This document shows positions 16,436 through 26,228 of a stretch of 58,903 bases of DNA, in pieces; the stretch's first letter is position 1, and the number at the start of each line of letters is the position of its first letter. The DNA lies in assembly GCA_934635045.1 (NCBI GenBank), contig CAKTZA010000015.1, positions 1 through 58,903 of the forward strand, in the 5' to 3' direction. The stretch is from an uncultured Kiritimatiellota bacterium (GTDB lineage Bacteria > Verrucomicrobiota > Kiritimatiellia > RFP12 > UBA1067). The translations under genes and the position numbers were made by a program. The notes beneath the pieces were generated by a model. The model worked only from the letters and a program-made list of their open reading frames with translations, was not told where the DNA came from and ran no database searches.

Positions 16436-18943
16436 TCAGACGAGGTTGTAGGCGTCGAGGTCGAGGGCGATGCGCAGCGCGGCAGGCGCGGGGCGCGCGG
16501 CGGAAAGCCAGCGCCAGGCCCGGACGATCGCCGAGGCCGACGCAGCGCGCACCATCACCTGCCAGCGGTACCAGCCCTCGGCCTTCTCCAGCGCGCTCGG
16601 CATCGCGTCCGTCACCGTCAGCCCCGCGCACTTCGCGAGCGACGCGGCGTACATCGTCGCCCAGTCGCCGACGAGCTTCAGGTCCTTCGACTTGAAGTTG
16701 ACCATCGCGAGGTGGCAGTACGGCGGAAAGAACCCCTCTTCGCGCGCCTTCAGCTCGTCCGCCGCGAACGCGGCGAAGTCGCCGCGCACGACCGCCCGCA
16801 AGACGGGGCTCTCGATCTCGTGGCTCTGGATGAAGACCTCGCCCGGCAGCTCCGCCCGCCCCGCACGGCCCGCGACCTGCGCGAACAGCTGGAAGCTCCG
16901 CTCGACCGCCCGGAAGTCCGGCATGTTGATGGAGCTGTCCGCGTTGAGGACGCCGACGAGCGTGACGTTCGGGAAGTCGAGGCCCTTCGCGATCATCTGC
17001 GTGCCCAGGAGTACGTCCGCCTCCTGCCGGCGAAAGACGTCGAGGATGTCGTCGTGCGTGTGCTTGCGCGACGTCGAGTCGGCGTCCATCCGCAGAACCT
17101 TCGCGCGCGCAAAGCACTTCTTCAGGGCGGCCTCCGCCCGCTGCGTGCCGATGCCCCGGTATTCGAGCGCGGGCGCATGGCAGGCCGGACACGTCGCCGG
17201 ACGCGCGACCCAGCCGCCGCAGACATGACAGCGCAGACAGTCGTCCGCCTGGTGGTAGGTGTACGGGAGGCCGCAGTCGGGGCATTCAATCACGTGTCCG
17301 CACGCCTCGCAGACGACCTGCCGCGAATAGCCGCGCCGATTGAGGAAGAGGATCGTCTGCTCGTGCCGATCGAGGCGCAGCCGAATCGCGTCCAGTAGGT
17401 CGGGCGAGAAGATCGAGCCGTCGCGCATCTCGACGAGACGGACGGTCGGGAGCGTCCCCGCGCCCGCGCGGCACTTCATCGTCGCAAGGCGGTACTTGCC
17501 GCGCGCGGCGTTGAGCCAGCTTTCGAGCGACGGCGTCGCGCTGCCGAGGACGACGCGCGCGCCCTCGATCGCGCCGCGCAGCACCGCGACGTCCCGCGCA
17601 TGGTAGCGCGGCGTCTCGTCCTGCTTGTAGGAGGTCTCGTGCTCCTCGTCCACGACGATCAGCCCCAAGTCCCTGACGGGCGCCCAGACGGCGCTGCGCG
17701 GCCCGACGACGACGCGCGCCGCGCCCGCGCGGATGCGGTGCCACTCGTCGTAGCGTTCGCCGTCCGAGAGCGCCGAGTGCAGGACGGCCACGCGGTCGCC
17801 GAAGCGCGAGGCAAAGCGCTGGACGGTCTGCGGCGTCAGCGAGATCTCCGGCACCATGACGATCGCGCCGCGCCCCGCGTCAAGCTCGCGCGCAATCGCC
17901 TGCAGGTAGACTTCGGTCTTGCCGCTCCCCGTCACGCCGAAAAGAAGGGTCGGCGTCACGGGTTTTGCGGGGGGCTGCGCCGTCAGCCCCCCGCCCGCCG
18001 AAACGGGCGACTCGATCAAATCCAACGCCGCCTGCTGCTCGGCGTTGAGCGGCCAGGGCTTCGACGGCAGGATGCGGCGGCTGCCGAGGGGGCTGCGCCG
18101 CTTCGCGCGCACGGCGACCGTGACGAGGCCGATCGCCTCCAGCCGCCGCAGCGCGGCGGGCGTCGTCTTCAGCTCGCGGCAGAGCGACGTCAGCCACCCG
18201 CCGCCCAGCCGCACGAGGTTGTCGTAGAGCCAGCGCTGGCGGGGAGTGAGAGAAGGAAGAGGGAAAAGGGAAGAAGGAAGAAGTGCGGATGGTTGGCTTT
18301 CTGACGAGACGTTCGCCTCTGTCTGTACGGAAAGAAAATTTGTAGATTCCTCACTTTTTCCTTTTTCCTTCTTCCTTCTTCCTTTCCCCGTTCTGACCTC
18401 GACGAACAGCTGCTCGCGCGGCCGCGCGTTCTTCTTCAGCACCGCCGCCGGGAGCGCCGCCTTCAGAACCGACTCCAGCGGCGCGGCCGTGTAGGCCGCG
18501 ACCTTCTTCACGAGTTCCAGCAGCTTCGGCGAGAAGAACGGCGTCTCGTCAACAATCGCCGTAACCGGCTTCAGGCGATAGGCCGAGGGAGAAGGAAGAG
18601 GGAAGGGGGAAGAAGGAAGAGGGAAGAAGGAAGAGGGAAGAGGGAAGAAGGAAGAGGGAAGAGGGAAGAAGGAAGAGGGAAGAAGTGCGGTAGCTGAAGC
18701 GTCTTCTTTGTGTTGCGCAGACAAACAAGAAGATGAAAAATCCACACTTCTTCCTTTTTCCTTCTTCCTTTTTCCTTCGCCTTCGCCTTCGCGCGACAGC
18801 GCGAGGGCGAAGCCGCGTGCCTCGCGGTGGCCGAACGGAACGGAAAGAAGCTGGCCGACGGCCAGCTTCTCTTCAAGCGCTTCGGGCACCTCGTAGGTGA
18901 AGAGCCGATCGAGCGCCAGGTCGATCGCGACCTTGACGAGCAT
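16436..18943 (-). CDS. priA: Primosomal helicase PriA, with two in-frame repeat insertions
   Basis: The 835-residue product restarts stalled replication forks. It has the N-terminal 3'BD (LVKVAIDLALDRLFTYEVP), Walker A GVTGSGKTEVYL at 336-347, DEEH box VVDEEHETSYKQ, GSATPSLES, the zinc-binding cysteines (CEACGHVIECPDC..CLRCHVCG..CPAC) and helicase motifs GTQMIAKGLDFPNV and QVAGRAGR. Two insertions absent from ordinary PriA occur at about residues 52-120 and 185-231. Both consist of a basic end (GKRKKEKG / GRRKKEKGK), a diverged core and a PSSFFPLP-type tail. A GC palindrome adds residues about 312-326. All catalytic motifs stay in frame, so the gene looks functional. The start lies 6 nt after the pseudopilin stop, with AAGG upstream. 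Confidence 0.93.
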   Translation of the reverse strand: MLVKVAIDLALDRLFTYEVPEALEEKLAVGQLLSVPFGHREARGFALALSREGEGEGKRKKEKGRSVDFSSSCLSAQHKEDASATALLPSSFFPLPSSFFPLPSSFFPLPSSPFPLPSPSAYRLKPVTAIVDETPFFSPKLLELVKKVAAYTAAPLESVLKAALPAAVLKKNARPREQLFVEVRTGKGRRKKEKGKSEESTNFLSVQTEANVSSESQPSALLPSSLFPLPSLTPRQRWLYDNLVRLGGGWLTSLCRELKTTPAALRRLEAIGLVTVAVRAKRRSPLGSRRILPSKPWPLNAEQQAALDLIESPVSAGGGLTAQPPAKPVTPTLLFGVTGSGKTEVYLQAIARELDAGRGAIVMVPEISLTPQTVQRFASRFGDRVAVLHSALSDGERYDEWHRIRAGAARVVVGPRSAVWAPVRDLGLIVVDEEHETSYKQDETPRYHARDVAVLRGAIEGARVVLGSATPSLESWLNAARGKYRLATMKCRAGAGTLPTVRLVEMRDGSIFSPDLLDAIRLRLDRHEQTILFLNRRGYSRQVVCEACGHVIECPDCGLPYTYHQADDCLRCHVCGGWVARPATCPACHAPALEYRGIGTQRAEAALKKCFARAKVLRMDADSTSRKHTHDDILDVFRRQEADVLLGTQMIAKGLDFPNVTLVGVLNADSSINMPDFRAVERSFQLFAQVAGRAGRAELPGEVFIQSHEIESPVLRAVVRGDFAAFAADELKAREEGFFPPYCHLAMVNFKSKDLKLVGDWATMYAASLAKCAGLTVTDAMPSALEKAEGWYRWQVMVRAASASAIVRAWRWLSAARPAPAALRIALDLDAYNLV
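17969..17994. repeat. In-frame 10-bp-stem palindrome inside priA
   Basis: CGGGGGGCTG, loop CGCCGT, CAGCCCCCCG: a perfect 10-bp stem inside the coding sequence. It encodes part of an Ala/Gly/Pro-rich linker just before Walker A, a place where PriA proteins usually have only a short connection. Confidence 0.7.
18251..18391. repeat. Heptamer-armed in-frame element, priA copy 2
   Basis: Left arm of about four purine heptamers (AGGAAGA/GGGAAAA), a core of about 75 bp starting TGCGG, and a right arm of TTCCTTY heptamers that is the inverse of the left. Translated on the minus strand it gives KKEKGKS, a Ser/Glu/Thr core ending SALLPSS, then LFPLPS. The core aligns with the other priA copy at protein level (S..STNFLSVQTEANVS versus S..FSSSCLSAQHKEDAS), so both derive from one element. 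Confidence 0.85.
18584..18790. repeat. Heptamer-armed in-frame element, priA copy 1 (13 heptamers)
   Basis: The left arm at 18593-18683 is 13 consecutive heptamers of AGGAAGA/GGGAAGA, followed by a core of about 65 bp that begins TGCGG and a right arm of TTCCTTY heptamers to about 18780. Three heptamers equal one seven-residue unit SSFFPLP in the protein. Gain or loss of a single heptamer would shift the frame of priA. Confidence 0.88.
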
Positions 18944-18949
18944 TTCGCC

Positions 18950-19687
18950 TTAGAGATCCATCAGCGTCGGTGCGTCGGTATAGCTCGAGTTGTCGAAGCT
19001 CTGGCGGTCGAAGAAGACGTCAAGACGGCAGTTCTTCGACTTGAAGACCTTCGTGCCGCCGCCCTTGCGCACGACCACGCAGGCCTTGTTGCCGAACGGC
19101 GTCGAATACTTCTCGCCCATCTTGACCTTCTGCGTGTCGGAGCCCGTGCTCTTCTGCATCGCCGTGCTGATGGTATCGCGGTTCGCGTTCCGCGAGACGA
19201 AGACGGGCAGGACGTCCGGCATCTCGTTCTGGATGTTCTTCGCCACGTACCAGGCGATGTTGTCCTTGGTGAACTCCTGGCCGGTAAGCGCCGGGACGCC
19301 GCTGCCCGAGACCGTGCTGACGTCGATGTCGACGTACGGATCCCAGTCAGCCGAGCCGTAGGAACCCTCGCCGCCCTTCATGCCGAAGAGGTAGTTGAAG
19401 AATTCCGTCGAACTTTTGATGGACTGGGAAGCGATGTCGCCGCTCGTGTCGTTCTTGTCGGCAGGCGTCTCTTGTGGCCAGACGGACGCCAGGCCCGACG
19501 CCTCGCGGTCGGTGTTGCACTGCGTGATCGCGACGAACAGGTTGCGGCCGCGCATGGCCATGGCGGCCGTGTTCGCCGACAGCATGGCGGACGAGATGGC
19601 GGGGAACAGCGCACCCATCAGGATGCCGAGAATGCCGATCACGACGAGGAGTTCGACAAGCGTAAAACCGTTGGACTGCTTTTTCAT
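18950..19687 (-). CDS. Type II secretion/type IV pilus pseudopilin-like protein
   Basis: The 245-residue protein has a class III prepilin leader, KKQSNG followed by FTLVELLVVIGILGILMGAL, giving the methylated Phe and conserved Glu5. The globular part ends DRQSFDNSSYTDAPTLMDL and is not recognised. PVC genomes encode many such pseudopilins, often as single genes. It would be processed by PilD and either join a secretion pseudopilus or stay membrane-bound. AAAAAAGG lies upstream of the ATG. The priA start follows its stop by 6 nt. Confidence 0.85.
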   Translation of the reverse strand: MKKQSNGFTLVELLVVIGILGILMGALFPAISSAMLSANTAAMAMRGRNLFVAITQCNTDREASGLASVWPQETPADKNDTSGDIASQSIKSSTEFFNYLFGMKGGEGSYGSADWDPYVDIDVSTVSGSGVPALTGQEFTKDNIAWYVAKNIQNEMPDVLPVFVSRNANRDTISTAMQKSTGSDTQKVKMGEKYSTPFGNKACVVVRKGGGTKVFKSKNCRLDVFFDRQSFDNSSYTDAPTLMDL

Positions 19688-19725
19688 GTTGATTGAACCT
19701 TTTTTAGTTTTGTTTTGGTGTCTGT

Positions 19726-19731
19726 ATTATC
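19726..19731 (-). promoter_or_regulatory. Probable extended -10 (TGAGATAAT) for the pseudopilin gene
   Basis: GATAAT with an upstream TG on the minus strand, 38 nt before the ATG, inside an A/T-rich gap. Confidence 0.5.
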
Positions 19732-19740
19732 TCACAAATT

Positions 19741-20391
19741 TCACTTTCGTTCAAGTGCCCTCCGCAAATAGGGCAGGTAGGCGACCGTGTAGGTGTAGAG
19801 GCTCCAAAGCGTCAGCGCGACGAGGCCCGCCTCGACGGCGTAGCACGTCGCGAGCCACGGGCCCTCCCACGACGTCGGCGCGAGCCGGTGGAAGCAGAGG
19901 TAGACGTAGATCCAGCCCGCGCCGGGGAACGACAGCGCCGTCCGCACCTTGCCGAGCCACATCGCCGCGACGTCCGCCCCGTAGAGCGCGCCGACCGATC
20001 GCATGAACGTGACCCACGTGTCGCGCAGCATGTAGAGGACGGTGAAGCCCACCATCACGAGCGCGTGCACCTCGTTCCCACCCTGATGCAGAACCTGCCA
20101 GGAGAGGACGGGGAACGCCACGAGGTAGAAGATCTTGTCCATCAGCGGGTCGGCCATCTTGCCGAGCGTCGAGACGACGTTCCACCGCCGCGCGAGCGCG
20201 CCGTCCCAGGCGTCCGTCAGCCCCGAGAGGAGCATCGCGAGGCAGGCCCCGGCCGCGAGCGCGAGGCTCGCGCCCCCCGTCGGCTCGGCCAGCAGCTCCT
20301 GCACGACCGCGAGCGCCGCCCACACGAAGATGAGCGGCACGCGCGCGAACGTCAGCGCGTTGACGAAGCGGGACTGTGCGCGGCGCGTCAC
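19741..20391 (-). CDS. CDP-alcohol phosphatidyltransferase (PgsA-like)
   Basis: The 216-residue membrane protein carries the family signature D-G-x2-A-R-x8-G-x3-D-x3-D as DAWDGALARR..LGKMADPLMD. Several hydrophobic helices surround it. It probably makes phosphatidylglycerol phosphate or a related phospholipid at the inner membrane; the exact acceptor is not readable. The start is GTG, overlapping the zinc-ribbon gene stop as GTGA. Confidence 0.85.
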   Translation of the reverse strand: MTRRAQSRFVNALTFARVPLIFVWAALAVVQELLAEPTGGASLALAAGACLAMLLSGLTDAWDGALARRWNVVSTLGKMADPLMDKIFYLVAFPVLSWQVLHQGGNEVHALVMVGFTVLYMLRDTWVTFMRSVGALYGADVAAMWLGKVRTALSFPGAGWIYVYLCFHRLAPTSWEGPWLATCYAVEAGLVALTLWSLYTYTVAYLPYLRRALERK

Positions 20392-20762
20392 GACTCGCTC
20401 AGCCCCTCCGCCACGACCTCCTGCATGACGCCGAGCGTCTCCTGCAGCTGGACGAGCCGCGCCTTCAGGGCCTCAGCCTTCGCCTCCGCCTTCTGGTAGT
20501 TGCGCCGCGTCGCGAACAGCTGCTTCAGGATCTCGCCCGGATCGAGATCGAGGTCGGTGAGCTCCATGCCGTCGGGAATCGGCACAAGCACCGGCTCGCC
20601 GCATTCCGAGCAGTTGATCTGGAGCCCCGCGCCGCGATAGTCGATCACGAGGTTCTTGCCGCAGTGCGGACAGTCGAAGACGATGTCCGTGTCGCGGATT
20701 TCCGTTTCGTCCCCGGTTTCGCGCACGGGAACTTCGCTTTCCACATATTCGTGTTCTGCCAT
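20388..20762 (-). CDS. Small zinc-ribbon protein with coiled coil
   Basis: The 124 residues include a CPHCGKN..CSECGEP four-cysteine zinc ribbon (about residues 31-57) and a C-terminal helical/coiled-coil segment (ATRRNYQKAEAKAEALKARL). The acidic N-terminus has no signal. Possibly a nucleic-acid or protein-binding adaptor; no family name can be assigned. Start supported by GAGGA upstream. Confidence 0.7.
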   Translation of the reverse strand: MAEHEYVESEVPVRETGDETEIRDTDIVFDCPHCGKNLVIDYRGAGLQINCSECGEPVLVPIPDGMELTDLDLDPGEILKQLFATRRNYQKAEAKAEALKARLVQLQETLGVMQEVVAEGLSES

Positions 20763-20794
20763 GCCAAATGTCCTCTTTCGTGATTGTTGGGGGC

Positions 20795-20800
20795 ATTATA
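20795..20800 (-). promoter_or_regulatory. Extended -10 promoter (TTTGGTATAAT) for zinc-ribbon/pgsA
   Basis: TTTTTGGTATAAT on the minus strand, 32 nt before the ATG at 20762, leaving a normal leader with a GAGGA site. Divergent from the ftsH promoter about 55 bp away. Confidence 0.7.
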
Positions 20801-20853
20801 CCAAAAATGACGAAACGCGACAAATCGGCGCACAAACGGGGAGGCGTTTTTGG

Positions 20854-20859
20854 TATAAT
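20854..20859 (+). promoter_or_regulatory. Extended -10 promoter (TTTGGTATAAT) for ftsH, near-leaderless
   Basis: TTTTTGGTATAAT ends 7 nt before the ftsH ATG, so the transcript should begin at or 1 nt before the start codon. No -35-like hexamer is evident 17-18 nt upstream. Confidence 0.78.
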
Positions 20860-20866
20860 CTGCGAC

Positions 20867-22703
<1,837 letters not shown>

Positions 22704-22711
<8 letters not shown>

Positions 22712-23525
22712 GTGGGTCGACCTGTCGGCGATCGCGCAGATCGCGATCCTCTACCTCGTCATCTACGCGATCCTGAAGCGCGCGCGCGGCTCGCGCTTCG
22801 GGCAGGTCCTCATGGGCGTCGGGCTGCTCGCGGCCGCCCTCACCCTCTTCACGTTCGTCTTCCACTTCGACGTCCTCTCCGTCATCCTGCGCAGCCTCCT
22901 CGTCTACCTCGCGATCTCGACGGTCGTCATCTTCCAGCCGGAGATCCGACGCGGCCTCAGCCAGGTCGGCGCGTTCGGCTCGCTCGAGAAGCGCCGCTAC
23001 CAGCCCGACGGCGGCGCGACGCCGGAGTTCATCGCCGAGTCGATCCTCCATCTCGCCGCGCGCAAGATGGGCGCGCTGATCGCGTTCGAGCGCGGCATCA
23101 GCCTCCGCAGCTACGAGGAGACGGGCGTACCGCTCCACGCGACGTTCTCGCGCGAGCTCCTGACCTGCCTCTTCACGCCGCCCCTGCCGCTCCACGACGG
23201 CGGCGTCACGATCCGCGACGGGCGCCTCTCCGCCGCGCACTGCATCTTCCCCGTCTCGAACAACCCCGACCTCATCGTCAGCGGCATGCGCCACCGCGCC
23301 GCCGTCGGCCTCTCGGAGGAGACGGACGCGCTCGTCGTCGTCGTCTCGGAGGAGTCGGGGGCCGTGTCCGTCGCCCACAACGGGCGGCTCATCCGCTATC
23401 CCGACGCCGCCGCGTGCGCGCCCTCGCTCGTGCGCTGGCTCGCGAAGGCCATGTTCCGCGAGCACAAGGCCAGTCGCCTGCTCGGGAAGCTCCAGGACCG
23501 CTTCATGAAAGGGGCCCGCAAATGA
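22704..23525 (+). CDS. cdaA: Diadenylate cyclase CdaA
   Basis: The 273-residue product starts with three membrane helices (IAQIAILYLVIYAILKRA; LMGVGLLAAALTLFTFVF; ILRSLLVYLAISTVVIFQP). The DAC domain has the catalytic DGG (LPLHDGGVTI) and RHR (GMRHRAAVGLSEETDAL). It makes c-di-AMP from two ATP at the membrane, linked in other bacteria to osmolyte and cell-wall control. It overlaps ftsH by 8 nt and the next small gene by ATGA. Confidence 0.93.
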
Positions 23526-23677
23526 AACGACTCGAATTCCTGACGGGGAACTGGGGCCTCAAGCTGCTCGCCCTCGTCCTCGCCATCGTCCTCTACCACG
23601 CCGTCAAGCAAGGCTCCGCCGAGGGCGGAGCGTCCGCCAGCAACGCCCATGACCGAACAGCCCTCCAGACTCCCTGA
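23522..23677 (+). CDS. 51-residue single-helix protein, probable minimal or truncated CdaR
   Basis: The product begins MKRLEFLTGNWGLKLLALVL and continues AIVLYHAVK, matching the N-terminal membrane helix of CdaR (YbbR) proteins, which normally follow cdaA and bind CdaA. No YbbR repeats follow; it ends after 22 polar residues. The start overlaps the cdaA stop (ATGA) and its last 29 bp overlap ftsK. Either a decayed CdaR or a micro-protein retaining only the CdaA-contacting helix. Confidence 0.65.
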   Translation: MKRLEFLTGNWGLKLLALVLAIVLYHAVKQGSAEGGASASNAHDRTALQTP

Positions 23678-26228
23678 CAGCGCCGAGACGCGGCGCAGCG
23701 TCGTCGCGTGGCTCCTCTTCCCGCTCGCGCTCTTCCCGCTGGGCGCGCTGATCTCCTACGACTGGCGCGCGCGTCCGGAGCTGTGTGTGCCGCCCGCGCC
23801 CTCGCACAACTGGATCGGCGCGCTCGGCGACGGCTTCGCCTATTACGGCTACCTCGTCTTCGGCCTCGCGATCTGGATCGTCCCGCTCGTCTGCGTCATC
23901 GCCGCGCTCTGCCTCATCCGGGGCCGCCGCATGCGCCCCGGCCGCCGCGAGATCTGGTTCACGGCGTTCCTCGCGTCCGTCTCCTGCCTCCTGCAGGTCC
24001 TCGGCGCCCACGCGAACGGCATCTCGTCCCTCGCCGCCCGCCTGAACCTCGCGGACGCCGGCGGCGCGATCGGCTACCTGCTGATGACGCGCTGCCTCTC
24101 GCCGCTCCTGAGCGACTTCGGCTCGGCCGTCCTCGTCGTCATCGGCATGGCCCTCTCGCTCGTCGGCGCCGTCGGCGTGCGCAACCTCGCCGACTTCTTC
24201 GCCGCGATCTTCCGCTGGGCGCTGGGGGCGAAAGGAAGAGGGAAGAAGGAAGAGGGAAGAAGTTTCGCGGGTGCCCCCGACTCGTCTTTATCGGAGCCGG
24301 CGACTTCAGTCGCCGCCGACGTCGCCGCCGCGAAAGAGGCCGCCCGCCGCCAGCGCGCCGAGGAGAAGGAGCGCATCCGCCAGGAGAAGCTCGCCGCCAA
24401 GGAGGCGCGCCGCGCCGAAAAGGAGGCCGCCAAGCTCGCGAAGTGGGAGGCCAAGCACGGCGGCCGCGCCGAAGCCGCCGCAGCTTCGCCCGCGCCGCTC
24501 GCGAAACAACCCCCAACATTATCGAAGCCGGCGACTTCAGTCGCCGACGCCGCCGAGGCCGAAGACAAGGGCCCGTACCTGCTGCCGCCGCTCTCGCTCC
24601 TCAATCCGCTCAAGAAGTCGTCCGCCGACCACGGCGACGTCGAGGAGATGACCGCGCGCCTCATCAACACGCTCAAGATCTTCGGCATCGACGCCTCGCT
24701 CGCCTACACCGTGCAGGGCCCCGTCGTCACCAAGTACGCGCTCAACCTCGCGCCCGGCATCCGCTACTCGGCCGTCACGAACATCTCCGACAACCTGATG
24801 GGCGCCCTCCACGCGAAGTCGCTCCGCATCGAGGCCCCGATCCCCGGCGAGGAGGCGATCGGCATCGAGGTGCCGAACCGCGCCCCCGCCGGCATCTCCT
24901 TCCGCGAGATCATCGAGTCGGACGCCTGGCGGAACGCCAAGGGCGAGCTCCCCCTCCTCTTCGGCAAGGACGCCGCCGGCAAGGAGCTCGTCGCCGACCT
25001 CGCGTCCATGCCGCACATGCTCGTCGCCGGCGCGACCGGGCAGGGCAAGTCCGTCTGCCTCAACTCGCTCATCAACGGCCTCCTCATGACGAAGACGCCT
25101 GAGCAGCTGAAGCTCATCATGGTCGACCCGAAGTCCGTCGAGTTCACGAGCTACGCCGCGCTGCCGCACCTCATCGTGCCGATCATCACCGAGAACCAGA
25201 AGGTCGTCTTCTCGCTCAAGTGGGCCGTCGCGGAAATGGAGAAGCGCCTGAAGCTCTTCGCCCGCGCGCGCGTCCGAAACATCTACGACTTCAACCACCG
25301 TCCGAGCTTCACGCAGACGGACATGTTCGGCAACGACACCGCCGTCGGCAGCGACATGCCGAAGACCGTGCCGTACATCGTCATCATCATCGACGAGGTC
25401 GCCGACCTCATGTCGCAGTGCTCGAAGGAGGTCTCGCCGCACATCGCGCGCCTGACGGCCAAGGCCCGCGCCGCCGGCATCCACCTCATCCTCGCGACGC
25501 AACGCCCCGACGCGCGCATCATCACGGGCGCGATCAAGGCGAACATCCCCGGGCGCGTCGCCTTCAAGACGGCGACCGGCATCGACTCGCGCACGATCCT
25601 CGACGCGGGCGGCGCGGAGAACCTGATCGGACGCGGCGACATGCTCTTCAAGTCGAAGGACGGCCTCCTGATCCGCGCGCAGGGCGCGTGGATCAGCGAC
25701 CCGGAGATCGAGCGCATCGTCAAGTTCATCGAAGAGCACTCGACCGTCCAGTTCGACGACCGCTTCACGAAGAAGCTCTCGACGATCAAGGAGGCCGAGG
25801 AGGACCTCTTCGCCGACCCCGAGGAGGAGGCCGCGAGCGCCAAGGCCTCCGCCGCCGAGGCGCGCGCGCAGGTCAAGGCCGACGCGGCGGCGGACGACTT
25901 CAAGAAGGCCGTCGAGTGCGTCATCAACACGCGCCGCGCCTCGACCTCGCACTTCCAGCGCCAGATGGGCTGGGGCTACAACCACGCGGCGAAGATCCTC
26001 GACATGCTGACCGAACGCGGCATCGTCTCCGCCCCGCAGGGCATGGGCCCGCGCCAGATCATCATGTCGCAGGAGGAGCTTCTCGCCGTCTTCAACGGCA
26101 ACGACGCGGGCACGCCCGCCGACGGGGCCGACGCCACGGCCGAACCGCCCGACGCGGGCGAGGCCGACGGCGACCTGCCGCCGGACGGCGAACCCGATCT
26201 CTTCATCCAGGAGGAACAGACACCATGA
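23649..26228 (+). CDS. ftsK: DNA translocase FtsK with repeat-built linker
   Basis: The 859-residue product has four N-terminal membrane helices (residues about 20-180). A charged linker (193-310) follows, then the motor: alpha region FGIDASLAYTVQGPVV, Walker A VAGATGQGKSVCLNSL, Walker B YIVIIIDEVADLM, LATQRPDARIITG. The gamma winged-helix ends it (RRASTSHFQRQMGWGYNHAAKILDMLTERGIV). It moves chromosome ends and activates dif recombination at the septum. The linker carries a purine-heptamer stretch (GAKGRGKKEEGR) and two copies of a GC palindrome, each read as PATSVA. The stop overlaps the next start (ATGA). Confidence 0.93.
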   Translation: MTEQPSRLPDSAETRRSVVAWLLFPLALFPLGALISYDWRARPELCVPPAPSHNWIGALGDGFAYYGYLVFGLAIWIVPLVCVIAALCLIRGRRMRPGRREIWFTAFLASVSCLLQVLGAHANGISSLAARLNLADAGGAIGYLLMTRCLSPLLSDFGSAVLVVIGMALSLVGAVGVRNLADFFAAIFRWALGAKGRGKKEEGRSFAGAPDSSLSEPATSVAADVAAAKEAARRQRAEEKERIRQEKLAAKEARRAEKEAAKLAKWEAKHGGRAEAAAASPAPLAKQPPTLSKPATSVADAAEAEDKGPYLLPPLSLLNPLKKSSADHGDVEEMTARLINTLKIFGIDASLAYTVQGPVVTKYALNLAPGIRYSAVTNISDNLMGALHAKSLRIEAPIPGEEAIGIEVPNRAPAGISFREIIESDAWRNAKGELPLLFGKDAAGKELVADLASMPHMLVAGATGQGKSVCLNSLINGLLMTKTPEQLKLIMVDPKSVEFTSYAALPHLIVPIITENQKVVFSLKWAVAEMEKRLKLFARARVRNIYDFNHRPSFTQTDMFGNDTAVGSDMPKTVPYIVIIIDEVADLMSQCSKEVSPHIARLTAKARAAGIHLILATQRPDARIITGAIKANIPGRVAFKTATGIDSRTILDAGGAENLIGRGDMLFKSKDGLLIRAQGAWISDPEIERIVKFIEEHSTVQFDDRFTKKLSTIKEAEEDLFADPEEEAASAKASAAEARAQVKADAAADDFKKAVECVINTRRASTSHFQRQMGWGYNHAAKILDMLTERGIVSAPQGMGPRQIIMSQEELLAVFNGNDAGTPADGADATAEPPDAGEADGDLPPDGEPDLFIQEEQTP
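24228..24260. repeat. In-frame heptamer repeat in the ftsK linker
   Basis: Four heptamers AGGAAGA/GGGAAGA, read in the KGRGKKEEGR phase, followed by AG and TTTCGCGG much as the priA copies are followed by AG-TGCGG. No pyrimidine right arm follows, so this is a partial element. Confidence 0.8.
24298..24315. repeat. GGCGAC-type palindrome, ftsK copy 1
   Basis: CGGCGAC, loop TTCA, GTCGCCG, a perfect 7-bp stem in frame, read as PATSVA. The flanking TTATCG-AGC is shared with the copy at 24529, so the repeat unit extends to about 28 bp. Confidence 0.8.
24529..24546. repeat. GGCGAC-type palindrome, ftsK copy 2
   Basis: Same 18-bp palindrome and same flank as at 24298, read in the same phase (PATSVA), 231 bp downstream. 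The offset is a multiple of three, so both copies use the same translation frame. Confidence 0.8.
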
